Origin: JAEKLB01 sp050249235 | GTDB taxonomy: Bacteria > Actinomycetota > Acidimicrobiia > Acidimicrobiales > CADCSY01 | Length of the DNA: 35,868 nucleotides | Reading direction: 5' to 3' | NCBI GenBank assembly: GCA_050249235.1 | Contig: JBFWQW010000020.1 | Location: 1 to 35,868 of the forward strand | Shown: positions 1 to 6,676 of the stretch, one piece after another | Numbering within the stretch: position 1 is the first letter of the stretch | Layout: the number at the start of each line of letters is the position of its first letter | Made by a program: the position numbers and the translations under genes | Notes under the pieces: model-generated | What the model was told of the DNA's origin: nothing | What the model saw: only the letters and a program-made list of their open reading frames with translations | The model's database searches: none

Positions 1-2
1 CT

Positions 3-626
3 TCCGATCTGCTCGAGCGGCTCGGGTTGGCCGACCGGGGACGCGACAAGGTGCAGGACCTGTCGGGGGGCATGGCCCAACGGGTTCAGCTGGCCGCGGC
101 CATGGTGCACGAGCCCGACGTGCTCGTGCTCGACGAGCCCTTCGCCGGGCTCGACCCGGTGGCGGTCGAGTTCCTGTCCGAGGTGGTCCTCGACCACGCC
201 CACGCCGGGCGGGTCCTCCTCTTCTCCAGCCACCAGCTCGACCTGGTCGAGGACCTCTGCGAGTCGATCACCCTCATCCACCGGGGCCGCATCGTCCTGC
301 AGGGCGAGCTGGCCCGGCTGAAGGCGGCCAGCGACGACCGCCACCTGCGGGTCGACGCCAAGGTCGAGGACCGGTGGCTCGACGGCGTCGCCGCCCAGCT
401 CTCGGCGGTGGACGCGTCGGGCTCCCGCCTGCATCTCGCGCCGGGGGCCGACGCCGCCGCCGTGCTCGACGCCGTCCGCGCCCGCACCACGGTCACGGAC
501 TTCGCGGTCGAGGCGCCGAGCCTGTCCGAGCTGTTCCTCGCGGCCGCGGGCGAGACCCGCTCGGTGCTCGAGGGCGACGCCGTCGGCGATGGTCACACCG
601 GCCGGGACGGCTGGGAGGGGCGGTGA
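3..626 (+). CDS. ABC transporter ATP-binding protein (5' truncated by window edge)
   Basis: This is the C-terminal part of an ABC ATPase that would hydrolyse ATP at the inner face of the membrane to drive the permease encoded next. The reading frame is open from the window edge, so the Walker A region is missing. Visible are the signature LSGGMAQRVQLA, the Walker B and D-loop stretch VLVLDEPFAGLDP, and the switch histidine in FSSHQLDLVEDLC. About 90 residues follow the nucleotide-binding core, as in NatA/CcmA-type exporter ATPases. The stop codon overlaps the GTG start of the permease (GTGA), so the two are translationally coupled. The substrate cannot be told from sequence; NatA-like sodium or drug exporters are the nearest types. 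Confidence 0.93.
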   Translation, partial: SDLLERLGLADRGRDKVQDLSGGMAQRVQLAAAMVHEPDVLVLDEPFAGLDPVAVEFLSEVVLDHAHAGRVLLFSSHQLDLVEDLCESITLIHRGRIVLQGELARLKAASDDRHLRVDAKVEDRWLDGVAAQLSAVDASGSRLHLAPGADAAAVLDAVRARTTVTDFAVEAPSLSELFLAAAGETRSVLEGDAVGDGHTGRDGWEGR

Positions 627-1783
627 GCCCCCTCCGGGCCGTCGGTCTGGTCGCCGGGCGGGAGCTGGCCGAGGCCTTCCGGCGCAAGAGCTATTGGGCG
701 GTGGTCGGCCTCCTGGTCGTGGGCTCGACGGCGGCGATGGTGGTCCCCGACCTGCTGAGCGACGACGACTCCACCCGTTACGACGTCGTGGTGGTGGGCG
801 ACGACGCCCGCCTCGAAGCCGCGCTCACCGAGCTCGGGCCCAGCCTCGAGGCCGTCATCGACGTCACCCACGCGGACGACGCCGGGACGGCCCGCCGCCA
901 GGTGGAGGACGACGAGTCCGACGTCGCCATCGTGCTCGGCGCCGAGCCGACCGTCATCGTCCGGGCCGGCCAGAACGCCACGCTGGTCGGGGTGGCCCGC
1001 GCCGCGCTGGCCGACGCCGCGCTGGCCGACCGCCTCCGGGCCGTCGGGCTCGACGAGAGCGAGGTGGACGACGTGCTGGCCGTGCCCCCGCCCGGCCTGC
1101 TCGAGGTCGACGTCGAGCGCAGCTCGCGGCGGGCGGCGTCGTTCGCCATCTCGCTGGTGCTCTACCTCCTGCTGCTCACGCTGATGATGCAGGTGGCCAC
1201 CGGCACGGCCGTCGAGAAGGCGAACCGGATCAGCGAGGTCCTGCTGGCCATCGTCCGCCCCGGGGCCCTCCTGTTCGGCAAGGTGCTCGGCGTCGGCGTC
1301 TCCGGGCTGCTCGTCCTGGCCGCCGGCTCCGTCCCCGTCGTCGTCGAGCTCGCCGCCGGCGGCAGCCTGCCGGACGGCACCGGTGGGGCACTGCTCGGCG
1401 GGGGCGCCTGGTTCGTGCTTGGCCTGGCCTTCTACCTGACCGTGGCGGGCGCCCTCGGCGCCCTCGTCGAGCGCCAGGAGGAGGTGGGCGCGGTCGTCAC
1501 GCCGCTCACCGCCGTGCTGGTGGCCACCTTCATCGTGGCCCAGAGCGGGCCGGAGTCGCCCCTGGGCGCGGTGCTGGCCTACGTGCCGCTCACCTCGCCG
1601 CTGCTCGTGCCCACCCGCCTCGCCATCGGGGTCACGGGCCCGGTCGAGCTGGTCGGGTCGCTCCTGCTCCTGGTCGTGTCGATCGGCGTGGTGGCCCGGG
1701 TGGGGACGGCCATGTACGCCCGGGCCATCGTGCGCACCGACCGCCGGGTCAGGCTCCGCGACGTCTTCGGTCGCCCCGGCTAG
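623..1783 (+). CDS. ABC-2 type transporter permease
   Basis: Membrane subunit of an ABC-2 exporter, 386 aa from a GTG that overlaps the stop of the ATPase gene. It has the NatB/YhaP-like layout: one N-terminal membrane helix (near residues 25-45, AVVGLLVVGSTAAMVV), a soluble extracellular domain of about 130 residues, then a helix bundle starting at SFAISLVLYLLLLTLMMQV. Directly after that helix comes the family motif EKANRISEVLLAIVRPGALL followed by FGKVLG, matching the EKxxRxxEVLL pattern of this family. At least four more hydrophobic segments follow. The ATPase and permease form a two-gene exporter; the substrate is unknown. GTG is preferred over upstream in-frame codons because it couples to the preceding stop. 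Confidence 0.9.
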   Translation: MSPLRAVGLVAGRELAEAFRRKSYWAVVGLLVVGSTAAMVVPDLLSDDDSTRYDVVVVGDDARLEAALTELGPSLEAVIDVTHADDAGTARRQVEDDESDVAIVLGAEPTVIVRAGQNATLVGVARAALADAALADRLRAVGLDESEVDDVLAVPPPGLLEVDVERSSRRAASFAISLVLYLLLLTLMMQVATGTAVEKANRISEVLLAIVRPGALLFGKVLGVGVSGLLVLAAGSVPVVVELAAGGSLPDGTGGALLGGGAWFVLGLAFYLTVAGALGALVERQEEVGAVVTPLTAVLVATFIVAQSGPESPLGAVLAYVPLTSPLLVPTRLAIGVTGPVELVGSLLLLVVSIGVVARVGTAMYARAIVRTDRRVRLRDVFGRPG

Positions 1784-1929
1784 GCGAGAGGACCGCGACG
1801 CGCCGACCGGCCGCAGGGGACGAGAGGCCCAAGGAAGCCGCCGAACGGTCCGCGACAACCGGCCGGCGCAGGTTGCGCTGGTCACCAGGAGTTCATCAAC
1901 CGTTTGGCGACGCCGCCGCGGCGGCTCCT

Positions 1930-1935
1930 TACGAT
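1930..1935 (+). promoter_or_regulatory. Leaderless -10 box TACGAT before the coiled-coil gene
   Basis: TACGAT lies 6 nt before the GTG start, so transcription should begin at or next to the start codon. No purine-rich ribosome-binding site is present. A weak -35 candidate (TTGGCG, 1904-1909) is 20 nt upstream. The rest of the 1784-1941 spacer shows nothing recognisable. Confidence 0.5.
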
Positions 1936-1941
1936 CCGGCC

Positions 1942-2367
1942 GTGCCACTGGAGCTGCCCACCGAGCTTCGGACCGCCGCCGGGCGCGTGTACGACCGATC
2001 CCAGCTCGAGGCCTACCTCGACGCCGTCGACGAGGAATGTGCCCGGCGCCAGGTCGCCATCGGCCGCGCCGAGGAGCGACTGGCCGCCACCCGCCAGACG
2101 GGGCACGACGAGATGGGCGACGCGATCCGCCGGGTCCGCGACGTCCTGGCCGAGCAGCGGGAGGCCTACCTGCGATCGGCCCGGGCGATCGAGCGGGCCG
2201 CTGTCGACGAGGCGGGCCGGATCGTCGACGGGGCGCGGGTGGAGGCCGACGCGATCAGGGAGGTCGCCGAACGCATCGGGGCAGCGTCGAGGCCCGGGGT
2301 CGTGGTCGATCGGCTCGACCACGGTGCCGACGTCGGTGCAGCGCCGGGGATCGGCGAGCGGTCGTGA
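1942..2367 (+). CDS. DivIVA-like coiled-coil protein
   Basis: Small soluble protein of 141 aa, rich in Ala, Arg and Glu. Its N-terminal YDRSQLEAYLDAVDEECARR resembles the DivIVA-type pattern in which a Gln/Leu-rich helix leads into a coiled coil. The middle (residues 25-105) reads as continuous amphipathic helix with heptad-like spacing, including EAGRIVDGARVEADAIREV, which is typical of DivIVA/Wag31-like tails. No enzymatic motif is visible. The GTG start is chosen because it follows a leaderless -10 box and because coding-type sequence begins there. Its stop overlaps the next gene by GTGA, giving a three-gene unit with a membrane-anchored coiled-coil protein and a regulator. A role as a scaffold at the cell envelope is a guess. 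Confidence 0.65.
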   Translation: MPLELPTELRTAAGRVYDRSQLEAYLDAVDEECARRQVAIGRAEERLAATRQTGHDEMGDAIRRVRDVLAEQREAYLRSARAIERAAVDEAGRIVDGARVEADAIREVAERIGAASRPGVVVDRLDHGADVGAAPGIGERS

Positions 2368-3077
2368 GCTCGTCCGGCCTCGTCGAGCAGGCGTCCCTCG
2401 TCCCCGCCTCCGTCGCCGAGGACCTCATCGCGGCTGCCGAGGCCCGCCTCGCCGGCCTCGGCGCCCGGCTGGCCGAGCTGGAGGATGCCGCGACCGAAGC
2501 CGTCGCTCCGACCGCTCTGCCACGGTCCGGCGTAGGTCGTTCCGAGGCCGATGCTGATCTTGCGAGCCTGCTCGAGCAGGTGCTGGATGCGAACGCCGTC
2601 CGGGCCCGCGAGGTGGTCGGCGCCGCCCGGGCCGAGGCCGCGGCGTGCCTCCTCGACGCCCGGGCCCAGGCCGAGGCCCTGGTCGACTGCGCCCGTGACG
2701 AGCTCGCTGCGGCTCTCCTCGCCCGCGGCGGTGTCGCCGCCAGCCTGGTCGACATCCCCGCCCTGGCGGCCCGGCTGGCCAGGCCGGCCCGGGCCACGGC
2801 GCCACCCGAGGCGGCGGCGCCCTCGCCCGACGGGCCGGAGAGCACGGCCCCCCGGTCGTCACCGGTGGATCCCGAGCGGCCGGCCGGGGCGAGCGCGGCG
2901 GCGACGGATGTCAGTGGCGGGCCGGCCGAGGTCCGGGCGGACCCCGGGTCGTTGCCGCCGCAGGGACGCGAGACGCCGGCAGGCCCGGCCCGAGCGAGGC
3001 GGTCTGCCGTCGAGGTCCTCCTCCCGATGGCGGGTCTCGTCGCCACCATGGCCCTCCTCGTCCCCTGGGTCCGCTGA
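2364..3077 (+). CDS. Coiled-coil protein with C-terminal membrane anchor
   Basis: Protein of 237 aa starting at a GTG that overlaps the previous stop. Residues about 15-45 and 60-120 form Ala/Glu/Arg-rich helices; REVVGAARAEAAACLLDARA followed by QAEAL is typical of DivIVA-family coiled coils. Residues about 130-210 are a Pro/Ala/Ser-rich, probably disordered linker. The C-terminus is a single hydrophobic helix (VEVLLPMAGLVATMALLVPW) ending in WVR, which suggests a tail-anchored protein with its bulk in the cytoplasm. The family is unrecognised beyond coiled-coil similarity. It sits between the soluble coiled-coil gene and the regulator, 16 bp before the latter. Confidence 0.65.
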   Translation: MSSSGLVEQASLVPASVAEDLIAAAEARLAGLGARLAELEDAATEAVAPTALPRSGVGRSEADADLASLLEQVLDANAVRAREVVGAARAEAAACLLDARAQAEALVDCARDELAAALLARGGVAASLVDIPALAARLARPARATAPPEAAAPSPDGPESTAPRSSPVDPERPAGASAAATDVSGGPAEVRADPGSLPPQGRETPAGPARARRSAVEVLLPMAGLVATMALLVPWVR

Positions 3078-3093
3078 CGTCGGGGCGAGACCC

Positions 3094-3948
3094 TTGGGCA
3101 TCCAGGACGAGGACGGCGAGGACGGCCGATGGCGTCCGGGCGCCGTCGGCGTGTTGCTCGTGAGCGAGGACGTGGGTTGGCGCGACCGCCTCGGCGCTGC
3201 CCTACGGGCCGAGGGCTACGTCGTCTTCGCCGACGATCGGGGTGAGGCTGCGTTCGCCCGGCCCCGGCTGCCGATCGACGTCGCCGTCGTCGACATGGGG
3301 ATCGAGGCGCTCTCGCCGGCCGCGGTCTGCGCCGAGCTCCGGTCCCGGCGACCGATCCCGATCCTCGCCGTGCAGGCGGTCGAGCGGGAGACCATCGTCC
3401 TCGCCGCCTACGAGGCGGGCGCCGACCAGTTCGTGCCGCTCGATGCGAGCGAGCGGGAGTTCGTCGCCCGCATCCGGGCCCTGCTCCGCCGCGTGCCGCC
3501 CGAGCGGCGGGAGGTGATCGACCTCCGGCTCTCGGCGGCCCGGTCGATCTCGCTCGATCCCCGAACGCTGGAGGCCACCGTGGCCGGCACCCGGGTGGCG
3601 TTGAGCGAGCGTGAGTTCGAGGTGCTCCACGCCCTCCTCCGCCAGCCCGGCCGGGTGGTGCCCCGGAGCGAGCTGGTGGGTGAGGTGTCGGGGCGGCATC
3701 CCGAGCGGGTCCTCGACTTCGTCATCCGCCGCCTGCGGGAGAAGCTCGAGGCGGTCGACGGGGTCCGCCGGATCGGCGCCATGCGGGGCGTGGGCTTCCG
3801 GTTCCTGTTCGAGGACTTCGAGGACGAGCTGGCCGACCTCGCGTCCGACCCGACCGGGCTCGCCGCGGGTGAGCGGCCGGACGGGACCGCCCGGTCGGGC
3901 GGGCTGGTCGCGCCCGGATCCCCGGGCTCACCCCCGTCGCACCGCTAG
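3094..3948 (+). CDS. OmpR/PhoB-type response regulator with degenerate receiver
   Basis: DNA-binding regulator with an N-terminal receiver domain (about residues 17-132 from the TTG start used here) and a C-terminal winged helix (about 145-238, ending RRIGAMRGVGFRF). The candidate phospho-acceptor Asp67 (VAVVDMG) and acidic E25-D26 are present. The conserved lysine after beta-5 is absent: the stretch reads DQFVPLDAS where DYLxKPF is usual. The Thr/Ser after beta-4 is replaced by Val (ILAVQA). Signalling may therefore not depend on normal phosphorylation. The tail after residue 240 is acidic, then Pro/Gly/Ser-rich. The start is uncertain: GTG at 3151 would begin right at the first beta strand. 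No histidine kinase lies nearby. Confidence 0.85.
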   Translation: MGIQDEDGEDGRWRPGAVGVLLVSEDVGWRDRLGAALRAEGYVVFADDRGEAAFARPRLPIDVAVVDMGIEALSPAAVCAELRSRRPIPILAVQAVERETIVLAAYEAGADQFVPLDASEREFVARIRALLRRVPPERREVIDLRLSAARSISLDPRTLEATVAGTRVALSEREFEVLHALLRQPGRVVPRSELVGEVSGRHPERVLDFVIRRLREKLEAVDGVRRIGAMRGVGFRFLFEDFEDELADLASDPTGLAAGERPDGTARSGGLVAPGSPGSPPSHR

Positions 3949-3967
3949 CCGGAGCCGGACTCGGGGC

Positions 3968-4612
3968 TCAGCCGACGGCCACGTCGAGCGATCGCAGCAG
4001 CCCCCGGACCCGCTGCTCGATGTCGTCCCGGATCGGCCGCACGGCGTCGACGCCCTGGCCGGCGGGGTCGTCGAGCTCCCAGTCCTCGTAGCGCTTGCCG
4101 GGGAACAGCGGGCAGGAGTCGCCGCAGCCCATGGTGACCACCACGTCGGCGGCCTGGACGATCTCGTCGGTCCAGGGCTTGGGGAACTCCTCGGCGATGT
4201 CGATGCCGACCTCCGCCATCACCGCCACCGCCGACGGGTTGATCTCGCTCCCGGGCTCCGAGCCGCCGGACCAGGCCACGGCCCGGCCGCCGGCCAGGTG
4301 GTTGAACCAGCCCAGGGCCATCTGCGAGCGGCCGGCGTTGTGGACGCAGAGGAACAGCACCGTCGGGAGGCCGTCGTTCGACTTCCCCTCGACCTTGGCC
4401 AGGGCCTTGAGCCGCTGCCGGGCGAACCGCTCGGCGAAGAGGGGGAGGAAGGTGACGACCTTGGCGTTGGAGGCGAACTGGTCGTAGCTGGTGGCCAGGA
4501 ACAGCTCGATGGTCTCGGTGCCGAAGATGCCTTCGAACTCGCGGTGGAGGTTTGCGGCCGCCGAACGCAGCGCCTGCTGCTGCTCCATGGTCAGGTCTTC
4601 AAGTGCGGGCAC
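3968..4612 (-). CDS. arsC: Arsenate reductase / low-Mr phosphatase family (ArsC) with N-terminal helical domain
   Basis: Reduces arsenate to arsenite in the cytoplasm. The 214-aa protein has an N-terminal helical domain (residues 1-80), as in actinobacterial ArsC proteins, followed by a low-molecular-weight phosphatase-type domain. The catalytic P-loop is C89-V-H-N-A-G-R95-S. Two further cysteines in MGCGDSCPLFPG (C163, C167) and the acidic loop YEDWELDDP complete the site. Related actinobacterial enzymes use mycothiol/mycoredoxin; whether this one does is inference. The GTG start has a good ribosome-binding site (AGGAGG, 6 nt away) inside the end of the aquaporin gene, which it overlaps by 14 bp. 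Last gene of the minus-strand arsenic operon. Confidence 0.9.
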   Translation of the reverse strand: MPALEDLTMEQQQALRSAAANLHREFEGIFGTETIELFLATSYDQFASNAKVVTFLPLFAERFARQRLKALAKVEGKSNDGLPTVLFLCVHNAGRSQMALGWFNHLAGGRAVAWSGGSEPGSEINPSAVAVMAEVGIDIAEEFPKPWTDEIVQAADVVVTMGCGDSCPLFPGKRYEDWELDDPAGQGVDAVRPIRDDIEQRVRGLLRSLDVAVG

Positions 4613-5345
4613 GACGACCTCCTGAGGGCGCGGGGGTGTGGTTCGTGTCGTGGTCGTGGGGAACGACCAGGTCGACGGTGGGCAGGTTCGGGAAGACGAA
4701 GCGGGCCAGGAGGACGGCGGCGAGGCCTCCCACCACCTGGGCCGCGACGAAGGCGGGTGCGGAGGTCCACCGGATGCCGGCGAAGGTGTCCGACAGGGTG
4801 CGGCCGACGGTGACGGCCGGGTTGGCGAAGCTGGTCGACGAGGTGAACCAGTAGGCGGCGGCGATGTAGCCGGCCACCGCCACCGGGGCCGCCGACGCCC
4901 GTCCGGAGCGGACGACGCCGAGGATCACGAGCAGCAGCCCGAACGTGGCCACCACCTCGCCCAGCCAGAGGCCGCTCGAGGAGCGCACACGGGTCGACAG
5001 CGTGACCGGGTCGAGGTCGAACATCAGGTTGGCGACCACCGCGCCCAGGCAGGCGCCGGCGACCTGGGCGACGACGTACACGGCGCCGTCGAGGGTGCCG
5101 ATGCCGCCGAAGATCCGCTCCGCCAGGGTGACCACCGGGTTGAAGTGGGCGCCGGACACGGACCCGAAGGCGAGGATGAGCGCCACCAGGCCGCCGGCGG
5201 TGGCCAGCGAGTTCTCGAGGAGCTGCAGCCCGACGTCGTCGGGCGACAGGCGCTGGGCGACGATTCCCGATCCGACCACCACGGCCACGAGCAGGGCGGT
5301 GCCGACGCCTTCGGCGGTGGCCCGGCGGGCCAGGCTGGCCGTCAT
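4599..5345 (-). CDS. Aquaporin/MIP-family channel, probable arsenite channel
   Basis: Six-helix major intrinsic protein of 248 aa. The two half-helix motifs are N69-P-V (SGAHFNPVVT) and N175-P-A (SFANPAVTVGR), with Arg182 in the position of the selectivity-filter arginine. The C-terminus is polar and His-rich (VPHDHDTNH). Placement between cadI/arsI and arsC, with no ArsB or Acr3 pump visible, suggests it lets arsenite leave the cell, as described for AqpS encoded beside arsC in Sinorhizobium meliloti. The ATG overlaps the stop of the upstream gene (TGATG), indicating translational coupling. A water or glycerol channel is the alternative, but the context favours arsenic. Confidence 0.88.
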   Translation of the reverse strand: MTASLARRATAEGVGTALLVAVVVGSGIVAQRLSPDDVGLQLLENSLATAGGLVALILAFGSVSGAHFNPVVTLAERIFGGIGTLDGAVYVVAQVAGACLGAVVANLMFDLDPVTLSTRVRSSSGLWLGEVVATFGLLLVILGVVRSGRASAAPVAVAGYIAAAYWFTSSTSFANPAVTVGRTLSDTFAGIRWTSAPAFVAAQVVGGLAAVLLARFVFPNLPTVDLVVPHDHDTNHTPAPSGGRRART

Positions 5346-5803
5346 CAGCAGCAGCGGGCTGCGGACTCCGGCGCCGCCGAGCAGCACATGGCGTCCTCCG
5401 TCGGCTCGACGCCGCGCAGCGCTCCGGCCGGCATCTCGACGTCGGCGAGGACGGTGTAGATCTCCCACGGCTCCCGGTCGGGACCGTCGACCCAGACCTT
5501 GTCCTGGAGGGCGAAGCAGCACGCCACGTTCTCCTCCGGCGCGGTGAGGAGGCCGACCTCGGTCAGCCGCCGCTCGGCGACGCGGACCTGGTCGCTGCTC
5601 TCGACCTCGATGCCGAGGTGGTTCAACGTGCCGCCGGCCCCGCCGGCGCGCTCGATGAGGACCAGCTTCAGGGGCGGGTCGGCGACGGCGAAGTTGGCGT
5701 AGCCGGGGCGGACCTTGGCCGGCTCGGTGGCGAACAGCTTCGAGTAGAAGGCGACGGCGGCGTCGAGGTCGGAGACGTCGAGGGCGAGCTGCACACGGGA
5801 CAC
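5345..5803 (-). CDS. cadI: ArsI/CadI-type VOC dioxygenase (C-As lyase family)
   Basis: Vicinal-oxygen-chelate protein of 152 aa that closely follows Mycobacterium tuberculosis CadI as I recall it (SRVQLALDV, KPGYANFAV-like, TLNHLG, DKVWVDGP). ArsI relatives cleave the carbon-arsenic bond of trivalent organoarsenicals using Fe(II) and a vicinal cysteine pair. His62 and Glu114 fit the metal ligands and C95-C96 the arsenical-binding pair. The first metal-ligand position is Gln5 (VQLALDV), as in CadI, where ArsI has His. The C-terminus carries two extra cysteine pairs (MCCSAAP...RCC). The GTG start has GGAGG 4 nt upstream; an upstream ATG at 5869 would add a stretch overlapping the operator repeats. 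First gene of the minus-strand arsenic operon. Confidence 0.88.
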   Translation of the reverse strand: MSRVQLALDVSDLDAAVAFYSKLFATEPAKVRPGYANFAVADPPLKLVLIERAGGAGGTLNHLGIEVESSDQVRVAERRLTEVGLLTAPEENVACCFALQDKVWVDGPDREPWEIYTVLADVEMPAGALRGVEPTEDAMCCSAAPESAARCC

Positions 5804-5835
5804 GGGTCCTCCGGTAGGTTCGGCAGCGGATTCGT

Positions 5836-5894
5836 CATGATCGATGGATACACATGGTCGATGGATCACGGTCGATTGATCATGGTCGATGGAT
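5836..5894. promoter_or_regulatory. 14-bp tandem operator-like array between arsR and the arsenic operon
   Basis: Three contiguous 14-bp units, CATGGTCGATGGAT (5853-5866), CACGGTCGATTGAT (5867-5880) and CATGGTCGATGGAT (5881-5894), are preceded by a fourth, CATGATCGATGGAT (5836-5849), offset by a 3-bp ACA insert. Neighbouring units create ATTGATCATGGTCGAT-type dyads resembling ArsR/SmtB operators. The array fills the divergent intergenic region, so repression of both arsR and the cadI operon by ArsR is the simplest reading. Confidence 0.7.
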
Positions 5895-5924
5895 CGACTC
5901 TCGCAAATGTATCGGTGGTTGTCA

Positions 5925-6299
5925 ATGGGTCACACCCAGAAGTCGAGTCGCACCCAGAAGTCGATCGAGACGAGGAAGTCGATCGACGTCGCCGCCGAGG
6001 AGTGCTGCCCCTCGGTCCTGGCCGCGCCGCTGACCGAGGCCGAGGCCACCGAGCTGGCCGGCACCTTCTCGGCGCTGGCCGACCCGGTCCGGCTCCGGCT
6101 GCTCAGCCTGGTGGCGGCGGCCGACGAGGTCTGCTCCTGCGACCTCGAGGGGCCGCTCGGACGGGCGCAGCCGACCGTCAGCCACCACACCAAGGCCCTG
6201 GCCGAGGCCGGCCTGATCGTCGGTGAGAAGCGGGGCCGGTGGGTGTGGTGGCGCATCGTCCCAGACCGCCTCGACGCGGTGCGGGCCGCGCTGGCGTAG
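5925..6299 (+). CDS. arsR: ArsR/SmtB-family arsenic-responsive repressor
   Basis: Winged-helix repressor of 124 aa that should release DNA on binding arsenite or another soft metal. The core is LADPVRLRLLSLV (helix 2), the metal-box-like VCSCDL with C70 and C72, the recognition helix AQPTVSHHTKALAEAGL, and the wing EKRGRWVWWRIV. An additional vicinal pair, C27-C28 (EECCPSV), recalls the N-terminal cysteines of Corynebacterium ArsR1. Residues 4-21 are an unusual threefold hexapeptide repeat (TQKSSR, TQKSIE, TRKSID). The start is uncertain: in-frame ATGs also lie at 5889 and 5907, and no strong ribosome-binding site decides. It is divergent from the cadI-aquaporin-arsC operon. Confidence 0.88.
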   Translation: MGHTQKSSRTQKSIETRKSIDVAAEECCPSVLAAPLTEAEATELAGTFSALADPVRLRLLSLVAAADEVCSCDLEGPLGRAQPTVSHHTKALAEAGLIVGEKRGRWVWWRIVPDRLDAVRAALA

Positions 6300-6360
6300 G
6301 CGACCGGCCGCGGGCTGGCGGACCGACCGGCGGCGCAACCCGGCGGCACGTGGTTCGACC

Positions 6361-6663
6361 CCCGGCTTCACCCTCGGGCTCGACCGTCGCAACCGCATCC
6401 GCCCCGGCCGGTGGCTCCAGCTCGACGCCCTGCCGGAGGTACCGCCGCTCGTGGTGGTGCCCCGCTGCCGGCCCCGGCGTGTGAACGGGCTCGCCTATGG
6501 CGACGACGATCCCGAGGCGACCATGCACCCCACCTCCGCCGGCCCGCTCGGCGTGGCCGACGGCTAGTTGGTCGACGTCGTGTCGGCCACCGGTTCGATC
6601 CGGCTGGTCGCCCGGGTGAACCCCAACGTCGCCGTCGGCGTGGTGAACCCAGAACGGTTGGGT
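6361..6663 (+). pseudogene. Relic of a molybdopterin oxidoreductase C-terminus
   Basis: The 377 bp between arsR and the repeat protein hold no intact gene, but one plus frame has strongly GC-biased third positions across about 300 bp. It reads PPLVVVPRCRPRRVNGLAYG, then DDPEATMHPTSAGPLGVADG, an in-frame TAG (6565-6567), then LVDVVSATGSIRLVARVNP. This matches the pattern of the molybdopterin-dinucleotide-binding domain (hxLVLIPRR..RH.N, HP.DA..LGVADGDLV.V.S..G.I...V). The expected Asp codon after ADG is the TAG. There is no start codon, and the 3' end runs into the convergent repeat-protein gene. A decayed remnant is the best reading; which molybdoenzyme it came from is unclear. Confidence 0.55.
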
Positions 6664-6676
6664 CGGGTGGTGGTGG

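Noticed and set aside
593..1948. Long open frame antisense to the ABC permease
   Set aside because: The plus-strand frame has membrane helices and family motifs; the antisense frame is a GC-driven shadow with low-complexity His/Gly/Asp-rich composition.
5804..5869. Upstream ATG extension of the CadI-like protein
   Set aside because: It would run through the operator array; the GTG at 5803 has a good ribosome-binding site and matches the CadI N-terminus.
6565..6567. Readthrough or pyrrolysine decoding of the TAG in the molybdopterin fragment
   Set aside because: The fragment also lacks a start and its N-terminal domains, so decay is the simpler explanation.
6590..6602. GGTTCGATCC-like string resembling a tRNA T-loop
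   Set aside because: No acceptor, D or anticodon arms can be folded around it, and it lies within the coding-like molybdopterin relic.
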